This document shows positions 18,525-27,787 of a stretch of 38,883 nucleotides of DNA, piece after piece. The notes below the pieces were generated by a model. It was not told where the DNA came from. It made no database searches and saw nothing but the letters and a program-made list of their open reading frames with translations. The stretch is from CAZONU01 sp965370045 (GTDB lineage: Bacteria > Planctomycetota > SZUA-567 > JAKLDR01), in assembly GCA_965370045.1 (NCBI GenBank), contig CBDUSI010000033.1, forward strand, positions 1 through 38,883. The letters run 5' to 3'. The position numbers were made by a program, and so were the translations under genes. Position 1 is the stretch's first letter, and every line of letters starts with the position of its first letter.

Positions 18525-18769
18525 TCCGCTTCGACTCCTTCGCCCTTTCCTGGTTGGTCTTGAGTGCGCGGCCGGGGAAAGGGACCAGCCCCGCGAGAGG
18601 GTGTCAGACGCCCGGCGCCGGAACGGCCGGCGCGGCCAGCGTCAAGTCAGGAGTCTCGAAAGGGAAGCGGGTCGTCCGGAGAGAACCGGCGCCCTGGAGC
18701 TTCTGCATCGAAAACCGCCAACTCGCCCGCCACATGCGGGCCAACTCTCTCATCTCTCATTCGCGCGCA
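18525..18769 (-). promoter_or_regulatory. Long 5' leader of rpsO
   Basis: About 240 nt lie between the predicted transcription start (near 18763) and the rpsO ATG, with no gene in either frame that looks real. Such length is typical of leaders that S15 binds to control its own synthesis, but the S15-binding structures differ between phyla and none is certain here. Confidence 0.4.
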
Positions 18770-18798
18770 AGTATAGCCGCTGCCGGATGCGGCGTCAA
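18770..18798 (-). promoter_or_regulatory. Sigma70-type promoter of the rpsO operon
   Basis: Reading on the minus strand, TTGACG (18798-18793) and TATACT (18775-18770) are 17 bp apart, close to consensus. The -35 box overlaps the stop codon of the upstream gene ending at 18795. Confidence 0.75.
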
Positions 18799-20285
18799 GG
18801 AGCGTTTGGCGGGTCCGGTGCTAACCCTTTCGGGCCGGGTGGCTTGACGGCCTTCGCAGTTGGCGGCCAGGCCTCGCCGCGGAGCCAGGAGTCGGCCAGC
18901 TTCTCCCAGGAGGGCAGGGCGGGCAACTGCCCGGTCCGCGAGGGTTCCGCGCAATCGGGCGGCTCGGTGTCGAAGTCGTAGACGGTCGGCATCTCCTTGC
19001 CCAGGTGGTTCATCAACGGCCAGATATGCTGGACCCGCCGGACGCGGTTCCCGACGCGGAACTCAGCCGGGGCGACATCCTTCTTTGACAGCTTTGGCGG
19101 TGGCTGCCCGAAGTCGACCTCGAGCATCTCCTTCCATAGTTCCTTCTGTGTGGCGGGTGGCAGCACGGTCCGCCACAGCTTCCACTCGCCGGAACCGCTG
19201 ACCAGCAGCAACTCGACGACGGCCCGGCCGGAGCGGCAGGTGGCTCGGGTGCCTCTCAGGAAACAGTGGGGCATCTGGGAGCTGAGCGCATATCCGACCG
19301 ATGACCGGAGAGTGATTTCCTCGCGGAGTTCAGCATATCTGGCCGCGGCGACTTTCCGCTCGGCGACGCGGCCCTTGTCGAACCCGGCCAGTTTCTCCCG
19401 GAGCCAGGCGACGCCCCCGGCGGGGTAGTCGCCGGGCCGCGCCAGAAGCCCGCGGATGTCCCTGGCCAACTTGTCTCGCACCCTGAGGCGCTTGAGCGCC
19501 TTCTCGACGATCCCGCGAGCGCGCTTGTTGCCGTGCGCGGCTAGGGCGGCGATGCCGACCGCCGCGTACTCGTAGTCGAGTATCCCGTCCTTGTCGTAGG
19601 GATAGACGTTGAAGTCCCTGAGGAGCATGCCTTCGAGCAAGGGCAGACCCGAGTCGTCGTCGCAGGCCGCCAGGTTCATGGCCACCTCGTATGAGAGGAC
19701 GTCGTACATCCTAGTGTTCTTGGACGGCCGCAGCCTGCGCATGGCGTCCTGCAGCAACTTTATGTTGGGAAGCATCTCCTCCTTGGGCAGGGGGGCGTAG
19801 CCGTAGAGCGTGCATGCCCGCAGCCACCAATCGCCGGCCAGGCGCGCCTTGAAGAACAGCCCGCAAGCCTTCTGCCGGGCGGCGAGCGGCAGCGCGCGGC
19901 GTTCCGCGCCGTCGGGGTACTTGAGCAGGTAGAACCACCGGCTGATGGCCATCTCCGGGTGATTCTCGCCCAGCTCGGCGAGCAGGTCGACGTACTTGGA
20001 GTCGCCGGTCGTCTCGTAGGCCTCGCAGTATTGGCGCTCCCGCCCCGATAGATAGAAGCGCCGGCTCTCCCGCAGTTGGGGATAGTCCCTGCCAAGAGCT
20101 TCCAGCTTGTCGCGATACTCCACGCCCCCGGCCTTCTCGTGGCGGTAGAGGTACCAGCGTTCCCGAGCGATGTGCCAGTTGAGGCCGGTCAGGGCGGCCA
20201 TCCCCACCAGGCCCAGGAGGGTGGCGTAGAAGGCAACCAGTCGACCGCGGCGTATGCATTTCTCAGCCATGTTCTCCTCTATCAT
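18795..20285 (-). CDS. Membrane-anchored protein of unknown function
   Basis: A protein of about 496 aa, not recognised. One N-terminal membrane helix (about residues 14-34, LVAFYATLLGLVGMAALTGL) would anchor it, with the rest outside the cytoplasm. The body is alpha-helical, with a Y/R-rich region early (ERWYLYRHEKAGGVEYRDKL) and a HEAT/TPR-like look in the middle. The last third contains Cys-containing beta-like segments. The start is set at 20285 because AGGAGG lies 10 nt upstream; the start at 20270 has a Shine-Dalgarno only 3 nt away, and the upstream extension to 20357 is not protein-like. The AGGAGG sits in the loop of a small GGTAC/GTACC hairpin. It is divergent from the permease gene. 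Confidence 0.6.
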   Translation of the reverse strand: MIEENMAEKCIRRGRLVAFYATLLGLVGMAALTGLNWHIARERWYLYRHEKAGGVEYRDKLEALGRDYPQLRESRRFYLSGRERQYCEAYETTGDSKYVDLLAELGENHPEMAISRWFYLLKYPDGAERRALPLAARQKACGLFFKARLAGDWWLRACTLYGYAPLPKEEMLPNIKLLQDAMRRLRPSKNTRMYDVLSYEVAMNLAACDDDSGLPLLEGMLLRDFNVYPYDKDGILDYEYAAVGIAALAAHGNKRARGIVEKALKRLRVRDKLARDIRGLLARPGDYPAGGVAWLREKLAGFDKGRVAERKVAAARYAELREEITLRSSVGYALSSQMPHCFLRGTRATCRSGRAVVELLLVSGSGEWKLWRTVLPPATQKELWKEMLEVDFGQPPPKLSKKDVAPAEFRVGNRVRRVQHIWPLMNHLGKEMPTVYDFDTEPPDCAEPSRTGQLPALPSWEKLADSWLRGEAWPPTAKAVKPPGPKGLAPDPPNAP

Positions 20286-20410
20286 GTAAACGGTACCTCC
20301 TGTACCCCGTTCACTGCAACTACAATCCGCGGCGTTCTTATGCAGGGGCCGAGGCACCCGGACCCGCCCCGGCGTTGACCGCCATGCATCTGCTCGCTAG
20401 GATTGCCGTC

Positions 20411-21186
20411 ATGGAACGCACCCCCCAACGGCGGCTCAGGCTCTGGGAGATCATGCGCCGGCCGCTCTGCCGGCACGAGGCGCGCGTGGCGGCAACGCCC
20501 GCCGCCATGGTGGCGTTCTACGCCTTTGCCGGACTGATTGACCTAGTCGGGCTCTGGGCGCTTCTCTCCGTGGAAACGCTGGACACCTATGGGGCTTGGC
20601 TGAACGAAGGGGCTCCACTCATTGCGGCCTGGGCAGCCAGCGGTGCCACCGTTCTAGTGGCCCTTCTTCTAGTGCCCGCCCTGATGGCCCCGGCGGTGGC
20701 CAGCGAAAAGGAGCGCGGCACTCTGGACGCGCTGGTGCTCACGCCGGTGGACCGTTACGAACTGGTCTGGGCCAAGCTCCTGGGGCGGACGCAGCCCGTG
20801 AGGCGCTTCCTGCTGATCGCCGCGCCGGGATGCTCGGCGGGCGTCATGGTCGTGGTTATGTTTATCTCTGTCTTCAGTAACACCCATGGTTTGTCCAGCA
20901 TTGCGTCAAGCGGGATGGGGGGGGGATGCTCTGGATGGTGCTCTACGGAGCGTTCTGGACCGCGGGATTCTGGGCGTACCTGCTGGGCCAGGTGTTCGGT
21001 CTGGCTGGGACCATGCTGGGGATTTCGACGCGGGCGCGCAGGACGTTCACTGCGGGGGTGCTTTCCTACGCTCTGCTGCTTGTTTACGTAATTCCTCCGG
21101 TGGCCGTGCTGGTGTTCTTACTGCTGGGGCCGATTACCATTAACAGGCTGGTGAACGATTTCGACAAGTTGGCGGTGCCCGACTAG
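20411..21186 (+). pseudogene. ABC-2-type permease split by a frameshift at a G9 tract
   Basis: The first part, 20411 to about 20925, encodes two to three membrane helices and the segment APAVASEKERGTLDALVLTP, diagnostic of ABC-2-type transporter permeases. The frame is lost at nine consecutive G (20917-20925). The rest of the protein (LWMVLYGAFWTAGFWAYLLG on to a C-terminal helix, ending at 21186) continues in another frame. One extra G, or two fewer, would join them into a membrane protein of about 258 aa. The start at 20411 has AGGA 8 nt upstream. Causes could be a sequencing error, a true null, or slippage. No ABC ATPase gene is adjacent. The fused reading frame is inferred from continuity of helices. 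Confidence 0.7.
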
Positions 21187-21187
21187 C

Positions 21188-21215
21188 TTGCCGCGCCGGG
21201 CCGACGAGCTACAAT
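21188..21215 (+). promoter_or_regulatory. Probable promoter of the aldo/keto reductase gene
   Basis: TTGCCG at 21188-21193 and TACAAT at 21210-21215 are 16 bp apart, just after the permease stop codon and 29 nt before the GTG start. Confidence 0.5.
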
Positions 21216-21243
21216 CGCTGCGGTTGTTTCAGGAGGACATGCC

Positions 21244-22203
21244 GTGAAGAAAGCGCAAACCGTTCGCGCCATCCTGGGCACCATGACGTTCGGCGGGCAG
21301 GTCGAGGAGGCCGGCGCCGAGCGCATGCTGAAACTCTTCCTGGACTCCGGCGGCCGGCAGATAGACACCGCCTATGTCTACCAGGAGGGCCGCACCGAGG
21401 AAATGCTCGGGCGCATCCTGAAGTCCGTCGAGCGCGAGCGCCTGCACGTCGCCACCAAGGCGAACCCCGCGGTCACCGGCAAGCTCGACGCCGCTGCGAT
21501 GACCGATCAGCTCGAAACCTCACTCAAGCGCCTGGGCATCGACTGCGCCGACCTGTTCTACCTGCACCAACCGGACCTCACGACGCCGATAGGCGTTACG
21601 TTGGAAGCCTGCGCGAAGCTGCATGAGCGCGGCCTGTTTCACGAACTGGGACTCAGCAACTACGCCGCCTGGCAGGTCGCGGACATCCATCACATATGCT
21701 CGCGCCAGGGCTGGCCGGCCCCGGCCGTCTATCAGGGCATGTACAACGCGATCACCCGCGACGTGGAGCGCGAGCTCTTCCCCTGCCTGCGCGCGCTGGG
21801 AATGCGCTTCTACGCCTACAATCCGCTGGCCGGAGGGGTGCTCAGCGGGAAGTACTCCGGCTGGAACGTCGAGACGCCCGCCGAGGGACGCTTTCACGAT
21901 TACGACTTCTACCGGCCCCGCTACTGGAAGCAGAGCTATCTTCGGGCGGCGGAGAAGGTCCGCCCGGCCTGCGAGTCGGCCGGCGTTGCCATGGCCGCGG
22001 CGGCGCTGAAGTGGCTGGCGCACGGCTCGGAGATGTCCGGCGCGGCCGGCGACGCGACCATCATCGGGGCCAGTCGCATCGAGCACGCCGAGGCCAACCT
22101 GGCGGCCTGCGCGGCCGGACCGCTTCCCGACGAGGTGCTGGCGGCCTTCGACGCCGCCTGGGAAATCACCCGGCCGGACTGCCCCAAGTATTTCCGCCCG
22201 TAA
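21244..22203 (+). CDS. Aldo/keto reductase, AKR7-like
   Basis: This NAD(P)H-dependent oxidoreductase reduces aldehydes to alcohols in the cytoplasm; AKR7 members act on dialdehydes and succinic semialdehyde. The 319-aa TIM barrel carries the full catalytic tetrad D41, Y46, K72 and H108. The segment QGMYNAITRDVERELFPCLR followed by YAYNPLAGGVLSGKY is characteristic of AKR7-type enzymes. The GTG start at 21244 is supported by AGGAGG 7 nt upstream; an ATG at 21239 is out of frame and closes at once. It is convergent with the ferritin-like gene, whose end is only 7 bp away. The substrate here is unknown. Confidence 0.9.
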   Translation: MKKAQTVRAILGTMTFGGQVEEAGAERMLKLFLDSGGRQIDTAYVYQEGRTEEMLGRILKSVERERLHVATKANPAVTGKLDAAAMTDQLETSLKRLGIDCADLFYLHQPDLTTPIGVTLEACAKLHERGLFHELGLSNYAAWQVADIHHICSRQGWPAPAVYQGMYNAITRDVERELFPCLRALGMRFYAYNPLAGGVLSGKYSGWNVETPAEGRFHDYDFYRPRYWKQSYLRAAEKVRPACESAGVAMAAAALKWLAHGSEMSGAAGDATIIGASRIEHAEANLAACAAGPLPDEVLAAFDAAWEITRPDCPKYFRP

Positions 22204-22210
22204 GGAGCGG

Positions 22211-22723
22211 TTACCCGCCGTCGAAGCTCCAGCCTTCCTGGACCATGAACCAGTTGCCGGTGTCGCCGAGATAGTCCTTGGTGCTCTGGAGGATTCGCCA
22301 GTGGTCCTCCTCCTCGTCGCGCATCCGCGCGCAGAACTCGCGGACCTTCTCGTCGGTGCCGGTCTCGGCCCAGCGGCGGTAGAAGGCCATGGACTTGTCT
22401 TCCAGGTCGATGGCGAAGTCCAGCGCGGCGATGTCGTCGTCGGTGCTTTCTGTCCGGATCTTCACGTCCCCGCCCGCGTCCGAGAATACCGTGGTCAGGC
22501 GCCGCGAAAAATCGCGGTCGTAGGCTTTCGCCCGGAACTCCCCCTTGGCCAGCTGGTCGATGAACTCGAGGTGCTCCTGCTCGGCGGCGACCAGCGATTC
22601 GAACATGCGCTTGGCCAGCGGATTGGCGGTCCTGGCCGCGGTCTCCGCGTAGAACCTGCGCCCGTCCAACTCGGTCTTGCGGGCGACGTCGACAACCGTC
22701 TGCAGCTCTTTCTCGGCGCTCAT
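22211..22723 (-). CDS. Ferritin-like diiron protein (rubrerythrin type, no rubredoxin domain)
   Basis: The 170-aa protein has a four-helix ferritin-like pattern with both halves of a diiron site: E18, E48, H51 (E-x2-H) and E108, E138, H141 (E-x2-H). Rubrerythrin-type proteins reduce peroxide or store iron. The rubredoxin-like Cys4 domain is missing, so another electron donor would be needed. A strong AAGGAGGAG precedes the ATG. It lies 51 bp downstream of the secreted hydrolase gene on the same strand; co-transcription is possible but no functional link is obvious. Confidence 0.8.
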   Translation of the reverse strand: MSAEKELQTVVDVARKTELDGRRFYAETAARTANPLAKRMFESLVAAEQEHLEFIDQLAKGEFRAKAYDRDFSRRLTTVFSDAGGDVKIRTESTDDDIAALDFAIDLEDKSMAFYRRWAETGTDEKVREFCARMRDEEEDHWRILQSTKDYLGDTGNWFMVQEGWSFDGG

Positions 22724-22774
22724 TTCTGCTCCTCCTTAAAAGGTTCGATACCCTGAACGTTCGCGGGCGTCACT

Positions 22775-25018
22775 CTATTCCAATGGCATCAGCTTGAATG
22801 CGGCGTCCCGGCCGCGGTCCTCCCGGGACTTCCTGGGGAAAGGCGGGGCGGCGGCGCGCAGCGCGGCCAGCACCGGCCCGGCGTCGAGCTTCAGCACGTT
22901 TCCTTTGGACACGGTGGGCCTCCGGGCCTTAACTCCCTCCGCCGGCTTGCCGGTCCAGGGGTCGTACCAGGTGAGAAGATACTTGCCAGCCGGAAGCCCG
23001 GTTACCTGGAACTTCGCTTTCCCGTCAGGCGAGAACGCCCAGCCGTAAATCGCCGGCTCTTTCGTCGAGTACAGCGCCAGGAGTCGCAGCTTCCCCTGGG
23101 GCCGGCAGCGGACGGCTGCGTCTTTCGCCGCGCAGGAGTTCAGGCCCTCCGGCGAGAGCTTCCCCAGGAACGCGCGCAGCCCCTTCATCTGCTTTGTGTG
23201 GTCGATGGGGTATTGCTTCCGGTCGAAGATGCCCTGCCGCGCCCGCGGGCAGAGCTCCCCGAACTGCTTGCCGTCGTCCCAGTCCATGGGCGTACCCGCC
23301 TGCCCGCTGAAGACCGCCGCCCAGATGGCGTGGTGGAAGAGGGTGGGGTAGAGCTTCGAGGGCGCGTCGCCCGGCGCGTTACGGTCCGGCGCGCCGAACT
23401 CGCTGACCAGCCGCGCGGAGCGCCCGATGCGCGCCCGCGAGTAGCTGCTTACTCCATCGATGGTCTGGATCCAGGCCGCCGTCCAGTCGGTTCCCTTGCG
23501 GAACCATGGATACCAGTGCCAGCCGAAGAGGTCCGGCCGGGCGTCCGGCGGCCCGCCGGACCAGTCCAGGTTGCCGCCGCGCTCCGCCTGGCCCCCGTAG
23601 CTGGTGGTCGCCGCGTGCAGGGGATGCGCGTAGGGATCGCCGGAGTACGCCATGCCGTCGGAGCGCGTGAGCCTTCCGCGGAAGAGGCGCGCGAGGTTCG
23701 CCAGCCACTTGTCGCACTCGGGGTGCGCCCACCAGCCCTTCTTCTCGGACATGACCCCCACTTCGTCACCCACCGCGTCCAACTCGTCGACCAGCACCCA
23801 GAGGCCCACCGCCCGGGAGTAGCCCCAACGGGCTATCAGGTATCGGAAGTAGTTGGCCTGGTGGTCGAAGAGCTGCGAGCGCGGGTCGTCGAGCGGCCGG
23901 GCGGGGTCCGCCCCGAAGAACTCCCAGACCTTCATGTCCTTCCTGAAGGCGCTGAAGCCGTTGAGGCGTTCGAGGGTCTGCTTGCCGGCGTCGTTGGTCG
24001 GGCTCCAGCCGCTTTCCTGCGCGCCCCAGGGATGCTCGGCGAGTTGAAGGCATTGATGGGGCAGGGGGGAGAGCAGCAGGTGCACGGTGGGCTTGCCGGG
24101 GCCGCCCTCGCAGAGCGTCACCAACTGGTCAAAGGCCCGGGCGCGGCCCTGGTCGTAGGATTGGTAGGGCGTCCAGGCCGCGTCTTTCGATAACGGCCGG
24201 CGTTTCCACGTGCCCTTCGGGCCTTTCCAGAACTCGGCGCGGTCGTGGTGCACCAGCAGGAACTCCCAGGGGGCCATCCACTGGTTGAGCAAGTTGAAAC
24301 CCGCCGCGCGCATGGGCGCCAGCAGCTCCTTTTCCCTGTCTATCCACTCGTGAGGATACCAGTCGTTGTGCCGGTCTTGCATGTTTACCACCCAGGCGCG
24401 GCACGCCCCGAAGAGCCACAGGGACTTGGAGGTCCCGTCGGGGCGAAGCCTGCGCAAGTACCCGGGATGCTGGCCCTTCCCCGGCGCGACCAGCGGGCCG
24501 GTGATGCCCGGGACGGTCTTCGCGGTTATAGCCGCTTTCAACGCCCGGCTGGCCAGCACCGCCTGCCCATCGCGCCCGGCGCGGCCCTCGAGCATGAGCC
24601 GGCATTTCCACTTGCCGGGCCGGCGCGGCGACCAGCGCACCCGCCACTGCCACCCACCGCCGGCCGACTCGCGCATGGCGAAGCCGGGTACCGTCACGCG
24701 CCGGCCGCTTTCGTGCTCGAACTCGGCGCTGAGGCGCACGAAGGCGCCGTCGCGGTCGGCGTCGTAAGCATCGTGGACCTGCGCGTCGGGCAGCGCGGCC
24801 AGGGCTTCCAGGCCCTTCCCGAACTCGACGCGCAGCTCGCAGAGGCCGAAGACCGTCGCGGTCTCGGGGGCCGCAACCTTGAGACCGGCGCCGGGAGGCG
24901 GGGGCACGTTGGGGTCGGGCTGGGCCTCGCGCGACCAGGGCCGCCAGACCAGCACGGCGGCTGCCGCGAGGGCTGCCAGCGTCAGGAGTCCTAAGGCCTT
25001 GAGCGTTTTCCGTTGCAT
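22775..25018 (-). CDS. Secreted DUF5060/GH5-like glycoside hydrolase
   Basis: This 747-aa protein has an N-terminal signal or anchor helix (LGLLTLAALAAAAVLVW). Residues about 45-160 match a DUF5060-type beta-sandwich (FGLCELRVEF, WQWRVRWSPRRPGKWKCRL). A TIM-barrel like clan GH-A follows (about 190-600): ELLAPMRAAGFNLLNQWM, the candidate acid/base Glu in WVLVDELD (about 410) and the candidate nucleophile Glu in LVSEFGAPD (about 539). A C-terminal beta domain holds ALYSTKEPAIYGW and LLTWYDPWTGK, as in related putative collagen-binding domains. The substrate is unknown. The ATG at 25018 is chosen because the signal peptide starts there; the open frame runs far upstream but only as antisense of the kinase gene. 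Confidence 0.75.
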   Translation of the reverse strand: MQRKTLKALGLLTLAALAAAAVLVWRPWSREAQPDPNVPPPPGAGLKVAAPETATVFGLCELRVEFGKGLEALAALPDAQVHDAYDADRDGAFVRLSAEFEHESGRRVTVPGFAMRESAGGGWQWRVRWSPRRPGKWKCRLMLEGRAGRDGQAVLASRALKAAITAKTVPGITGPLVAPGKGQHPGYLRRLRPDGTSKSLWLFGACRAWVVNMQDRHNDWYPHEWIDREKELLAPMRAAGFNLLNQWMAPWEFLLVHHDRAEFWKGPKGTWKRRPLSKDAAWTPYQSYDQGRARAFDQLVTLCEGGPGKPTVHLLLSPLPHQCLQLAEHPWGAQESGWSPTNDAGKQTLERLNGFSAFRKDMKVWEFFGADPARPLDDPRSQLFDHQANYFRYLIARWGYSRAVGLWVLVDELDAVGDEVGVMSEKKGWWAHPECDKWLANLARLFRGRLTRSDGMAYSGDPYAHPLHAATTSYGGQAERGGNLDWSGGPPDARPDLFGWHWYPWFRKGTDWTAAWIQTIDGVSSYSRARIGRSARLVSEFGAPDRNAPGDAPSKLYPTLFHHAIWAAVFSGQAGTPMDWDDGKQFGELCPRARQGIFDRKQYPIDHTKQMKGLRAFLGKLSPEGLNSCAAKDAAVRCRPQGKLRLLALYSTKEPAIYGWAFSPDGKAKFQVTGLPAGKYLLTWYDPWTGKPAEGVKARRPTVSKGNVLKLDAGPVLAALRAAAPPFPRKSREDRGRDAAFKLMPLE

Positions 25019-25070
25019 CGCGTATCTCTTAACCGGCGGCGCCGGCGCGGGTATCTTTCCACAACATAAT

Positions 25071-25100
25071 ATCATACTGCTCACGGCGGGGCGAGGGCAA
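25071..25100 (-). promoter_or_regulatory. Probable promoter of the DUF5060/GH5-like gene
   Basis: On the minus strand TTGCCC (25100-25095) and TATGAT (25076-25071) are 18 bp apart, about 55 nt before the ATG. An AT-rich patch surrounds the -10, which stands out in this GC-rich DNA. Confidence 0.5.
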
Positions 25101-25155
25101 GGGGCGGCTTGCGGCGCAGCCTGCCGGCCGGCGGAAAAGCCCCTCCAGAAGTGTC

Positions 25156-25184
25156 TTGACCCTCTGCGGCGAGAGGTGTAGAAT
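25156..25184 (+). promoter_or_regulatory. Sigma70-type promoter of the FHA kinase gene
   Basis: TTGACC (25156-25161) and TAGAAT (25179-25184) with a 17-bp spacer lie 42 nt before the ATG. Confidence 0.7.
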
Positions 25185-25225
25185 CCGGTGGGGGACAGGT
25201 TTACGGACCGGGCCGGGGGTAGTAG

Positions 25226-27787
25226 ATGCCTAAAGTCATCGTGCGCCAGGGCGGCAGCGCCGAGACCGAGTACGCCCTCGAGGGCGAGAAGTTCACTATG
25301 GGCCGGCGCAAGGCCAGCGACATCCCCATCGCCGACCCCAAGAGCAGCCGCAACCACGCGGAGATATTCAAGCAGGGCGACCACTACTACGTGCGGGACT
25401 TGGCCAGCCGCAACGGCACCTTCCTGAACGGTGAGCGCCTGGCCGGCGATACCCAGCTTTCCTTCGGCGACAAGGTGTCGATCGGCGGCACGGTCATGGA
25501 GTTCGTCGGCGACTCGGCCGGCAAGCCCATCGACTTCGAGATTCCCGGCTACCAGATCCAGGAGCGCGTCGGCGAGGGCGGCATGGGCGTGGTCTACCGC
25601 GCCCGGCAGGTCTCCATGGACCGGATCGTGGCACTCAAGGTGCTCAGCGAGAAGTACAGCGCCAACAGTGAGTTCATCGACCGCTTCATCCGCGAGGCCC
25701 GCGCCGCCGGGCGGCTCAACCACCCCAACGTCATCCACGTCCACGACGTCAGCAAGGCCGGGGGGCGCTACTTCTTCAGCATGGAGTTCATCGACGGGCC
25801 CAGCGTAATGCAGCTGCTCAAGGAGAAGGGCCGGCTGCCCCTCAAGCAGTCCGTGGAGATCCTCACCCAGGCGGCCAGGGCCCTGGAGTTTGCCCACGAG
25901 AACGGCATCATCCACCGGGACATCAAGCCCGACAACATCATGCTCACCGGCGAGGGCATCGTGAAGATCGCCGACCTGGGTATCGCCAAGAGCTTCGAGG
26001 AGGGCTCGCTCTCGCCCGAAGGGACCGGTCAGCGCAAGGTGCTGGGCACTCCCCACTACATGGCCCCGGAGCAGGCCCTCAACAAGGCCCTCGACCGCCG
26101 GGCGGACGTCTACTCGCTGGGCGCCACCTTCTACCACATGCTCACCGGCAAGACCCCCTTCAAGGGCAGCACCATTATCGAACTGCTCAAGGCCCACGTC
26201 CACGAGAAGCTCGAGCCCATCCAGATGCTCAATCCCGAAGTGCCCGAGCCGATCTGCTTCGTGGTCGAGCGCATGATGGCCAAGACCCCCGATAAGCGCT
26301 ACGAGAACATGACCCGCCTGCTGGAGGACATGGCCAAGGCCGGGGCCGACGAGGGCGCGGACATCGCGCGGGTGGCCCCCGAGGAGAGTTCGATAATGCC
26401 CGCCGCGGAGGCCGTCAAGGTCGCGGCGCTCGAGGCCCAGGAGCACCCGCGGGCCCGGGCCGCCACGCCGGCCACCAGGCTGGTAGTTATGCTGGTGGCG
26501 GTGGTGGTGGTGATCGGCGTGGCCATCGGCGCCTACTTCCTGGTCATCAAGATCAAGGAGCGGCGCAGGCGGAAGCCGCCGCCGCCCATAGTCATCAAGG
26601 AAGGTCCCAAGCTCACCGAGCCCCAGCGGCTGCTGGCGGAGGCCGAGGCCTTTCGCACCGCCGGCAATGAGGACCAGGCCAGGGCCAGTGCCGACCTCAT
26701 CCTCACCAACTTCGCCGACAGTCCAGAGGCCGAGCGGGCCAAGGCGATCATCGCGGCTATCGACATGCGCAGGGCCGGCCTCAAGCAGAAGAAGCTCGCC
26801 GAACTGGTGGCCGCCGCCGAGAAACTCGCCCGCGAGAAGCCCGGCGAATACGGCGACCAGGTCAATGCCTGGCGGGACGTGATCATGGCCTTCCCCAACA
26901 CCACGCAGGCCTCGCGGGCCAAGAGTGAAATCGCCGCGATCAACACGAAGCGCAACGCCGGCGAATCCAGCAAGCGCCGCGCTGCCTACCAGGCCGCGCT
27001 GGACAAGAGCGAGGCCGCCGCCAGGCAGCACGACTACGAGCAGGCGGTCAAGCTGCTCGAGGCCTTCGCCGGTTTCCACGCCGGCAGCGAGGAGGCCAAG
27101 GCCGCCACCGCCCGCGCCAAGGAGCTCGAGCAGCACGCCGACAAGCTGCTCAAGGCCGCCGAGGCGCAGTCCGCCAAGGAGTTCGGCGACGACAACTTCA
27201 GCGCGGCGATCAAGGTCTTCACCGACCTGAAGGCCCAGATCAAGAGCGCCAAGTGGCTCAAGGACCTCCCCGGCAAGGTCGACGGGATCAAGGCCAAGAT
27301 GAAAGCGGCCTACGACGCCGACGCCAAGCTGGTGATGGCCGACGTCAAGGCCGGCAAACTCTCCGAGGCCACCGCGCGCGCGCGGGATCTCCAGCGGCGC
27401 TTCCGCGCGACGGTCCACGCCACCGACGCCGACCGCCTGCGGGCCGGGCTGGACGGCCTGCCCAAGCTCCACAAGAAGGTCGTGGCGGCCATCAAGAAGC
27501 TGGGGCCCCGCAAGGTGACCTTCAAGATGGAGGCCGCGCTCCTGACGGACATCACCTGGCGGGTGACCTCCGCCACCGCCGATAAGGTGACTCTCTCGGG
27601 CAGGAGTCGCGGCATGCCTCTGCACAGTCCTTTCCTGTGGGCCAAGCTCTCGCCTCGCGACGCCTACAACCTCTACGTCCTCTACCTGGACAAGCCCGGC
27701 AAGGAGGACCACCGCATGCTGGCCTTCTGGTGCCTGGTCCGCGGACTGGCCAAGGAGGCCGGGGAGCACGAGAAGAAGGCCCAGTGA
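25226..27787 (+). CDS. FHA-domain transmembrane Ser/Thr protein kinase
   Basis: The 853-aa protein is a Hanks-type signalling kinase. Residues 1-95 are an FHA phosphothreonine-binding domain (MGRRKASD, SSRNHAE, SRNGTFLNGERL). The kinase domain spans about 105-370, with GEGGMGVVYRA near 115, the ALKVL lysine near 137, HRDIKPDN near 230, DLG in place of DFG, and an APE-like MAPEQAL. One membrane helix lies at about 418-441. The extracytoplasmic part is Ala/Lys-rich, alpha-helical and TPR-like (about 460-750), ending in a distinct small domain. Intramolecular FHA docking after autophosphorylation is likely from family knowledge. The stop overlaps the start of the B-box gene, so the two are translationally coupled. 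Confidence 0.93.
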   Translation: MPKVIVRQGGSAETEYALEGEKFTMGRRKASDIPIADPKSSRNHAEIFKQGDHYYVRDLASRNGTFLNGERLAGDTQLSFGDKVSIGGTVMEFVGDSAGKPIDFEIPGYQIQERVGEGGMGVVYRARQVSMDRIVALKVLSEKYSANSEFIDRFIREARAAGRLNHPNVIHVHDVSKAGGRYFFSMEFIDGPSVMQLLKEKGRLPLKQSVEILTQAARALEFAHENGIIHRDIKPDNIMLTGEGIVKIADLGIAKSFEEGSLSPEGTGQRKVLGTPHYMAPEQALNKALDRRADVYSLGATFYHMLTGKTPFKGSTIIELLKAHVHEKLEPIQMLNPEVPEPICFVVERMMAKTPDKRYENMTRLLEDMAKAGADEGADIARVAPEESSIMPAAEAVKVAALEAQEHPRARAATPATRLVVMLVAVVVVIGVAIGAYFLVIKIKERRRRKPPPPIVIKEGPKLTEPQRLLAEAEAFRTAGNEDQARASADLILTNFADSPEAERAKAIIAAIDMRRAGLKQKKLAELVAAAEKLAREKPGEYGDQVNAWRDVIMAFPNTTQASRAKSEIAAINTKRNAGESSKRRAAYQAALDKSEAAARQHDYEQAVKLLEAFAGFHAGSEEAKAATARAKELEQHADKLLKAAEAQSAKEFGDDNFSAAIKVFTDLKAQIKSAKWLKDLPGKVDGIKAKMKAAYDADAKLVMADVKAGKLSEATARARDLQRRFRATVHATDADRLRAGLDGLPKLHKKVVAAIKKLGPRKVTFKMEAALLTDITWRVTSATADKVTLSGRSRGMPLHSPFLWAKLSPRDAYNLYVLYLDKPGKEDHRMLAFWCLVRGLAKEAGEHEKKAQ

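Noticed and set aside
16200..18563. 787-codon plus-strand frame opposite pnp and rpsO
   Set aside because: Antisense shadow of two certain genes; long stop-free antisense frames are expected at this GC content.
25019..27769. Upstream extension of the minus-strand hydrolase frame to 1664 codons
   Set aside because: It is the exact antisense of the FHA kinase gene, is rich in Leu/Gly/Asp/His without domain features, and a proper signal peptide starts at 25018.
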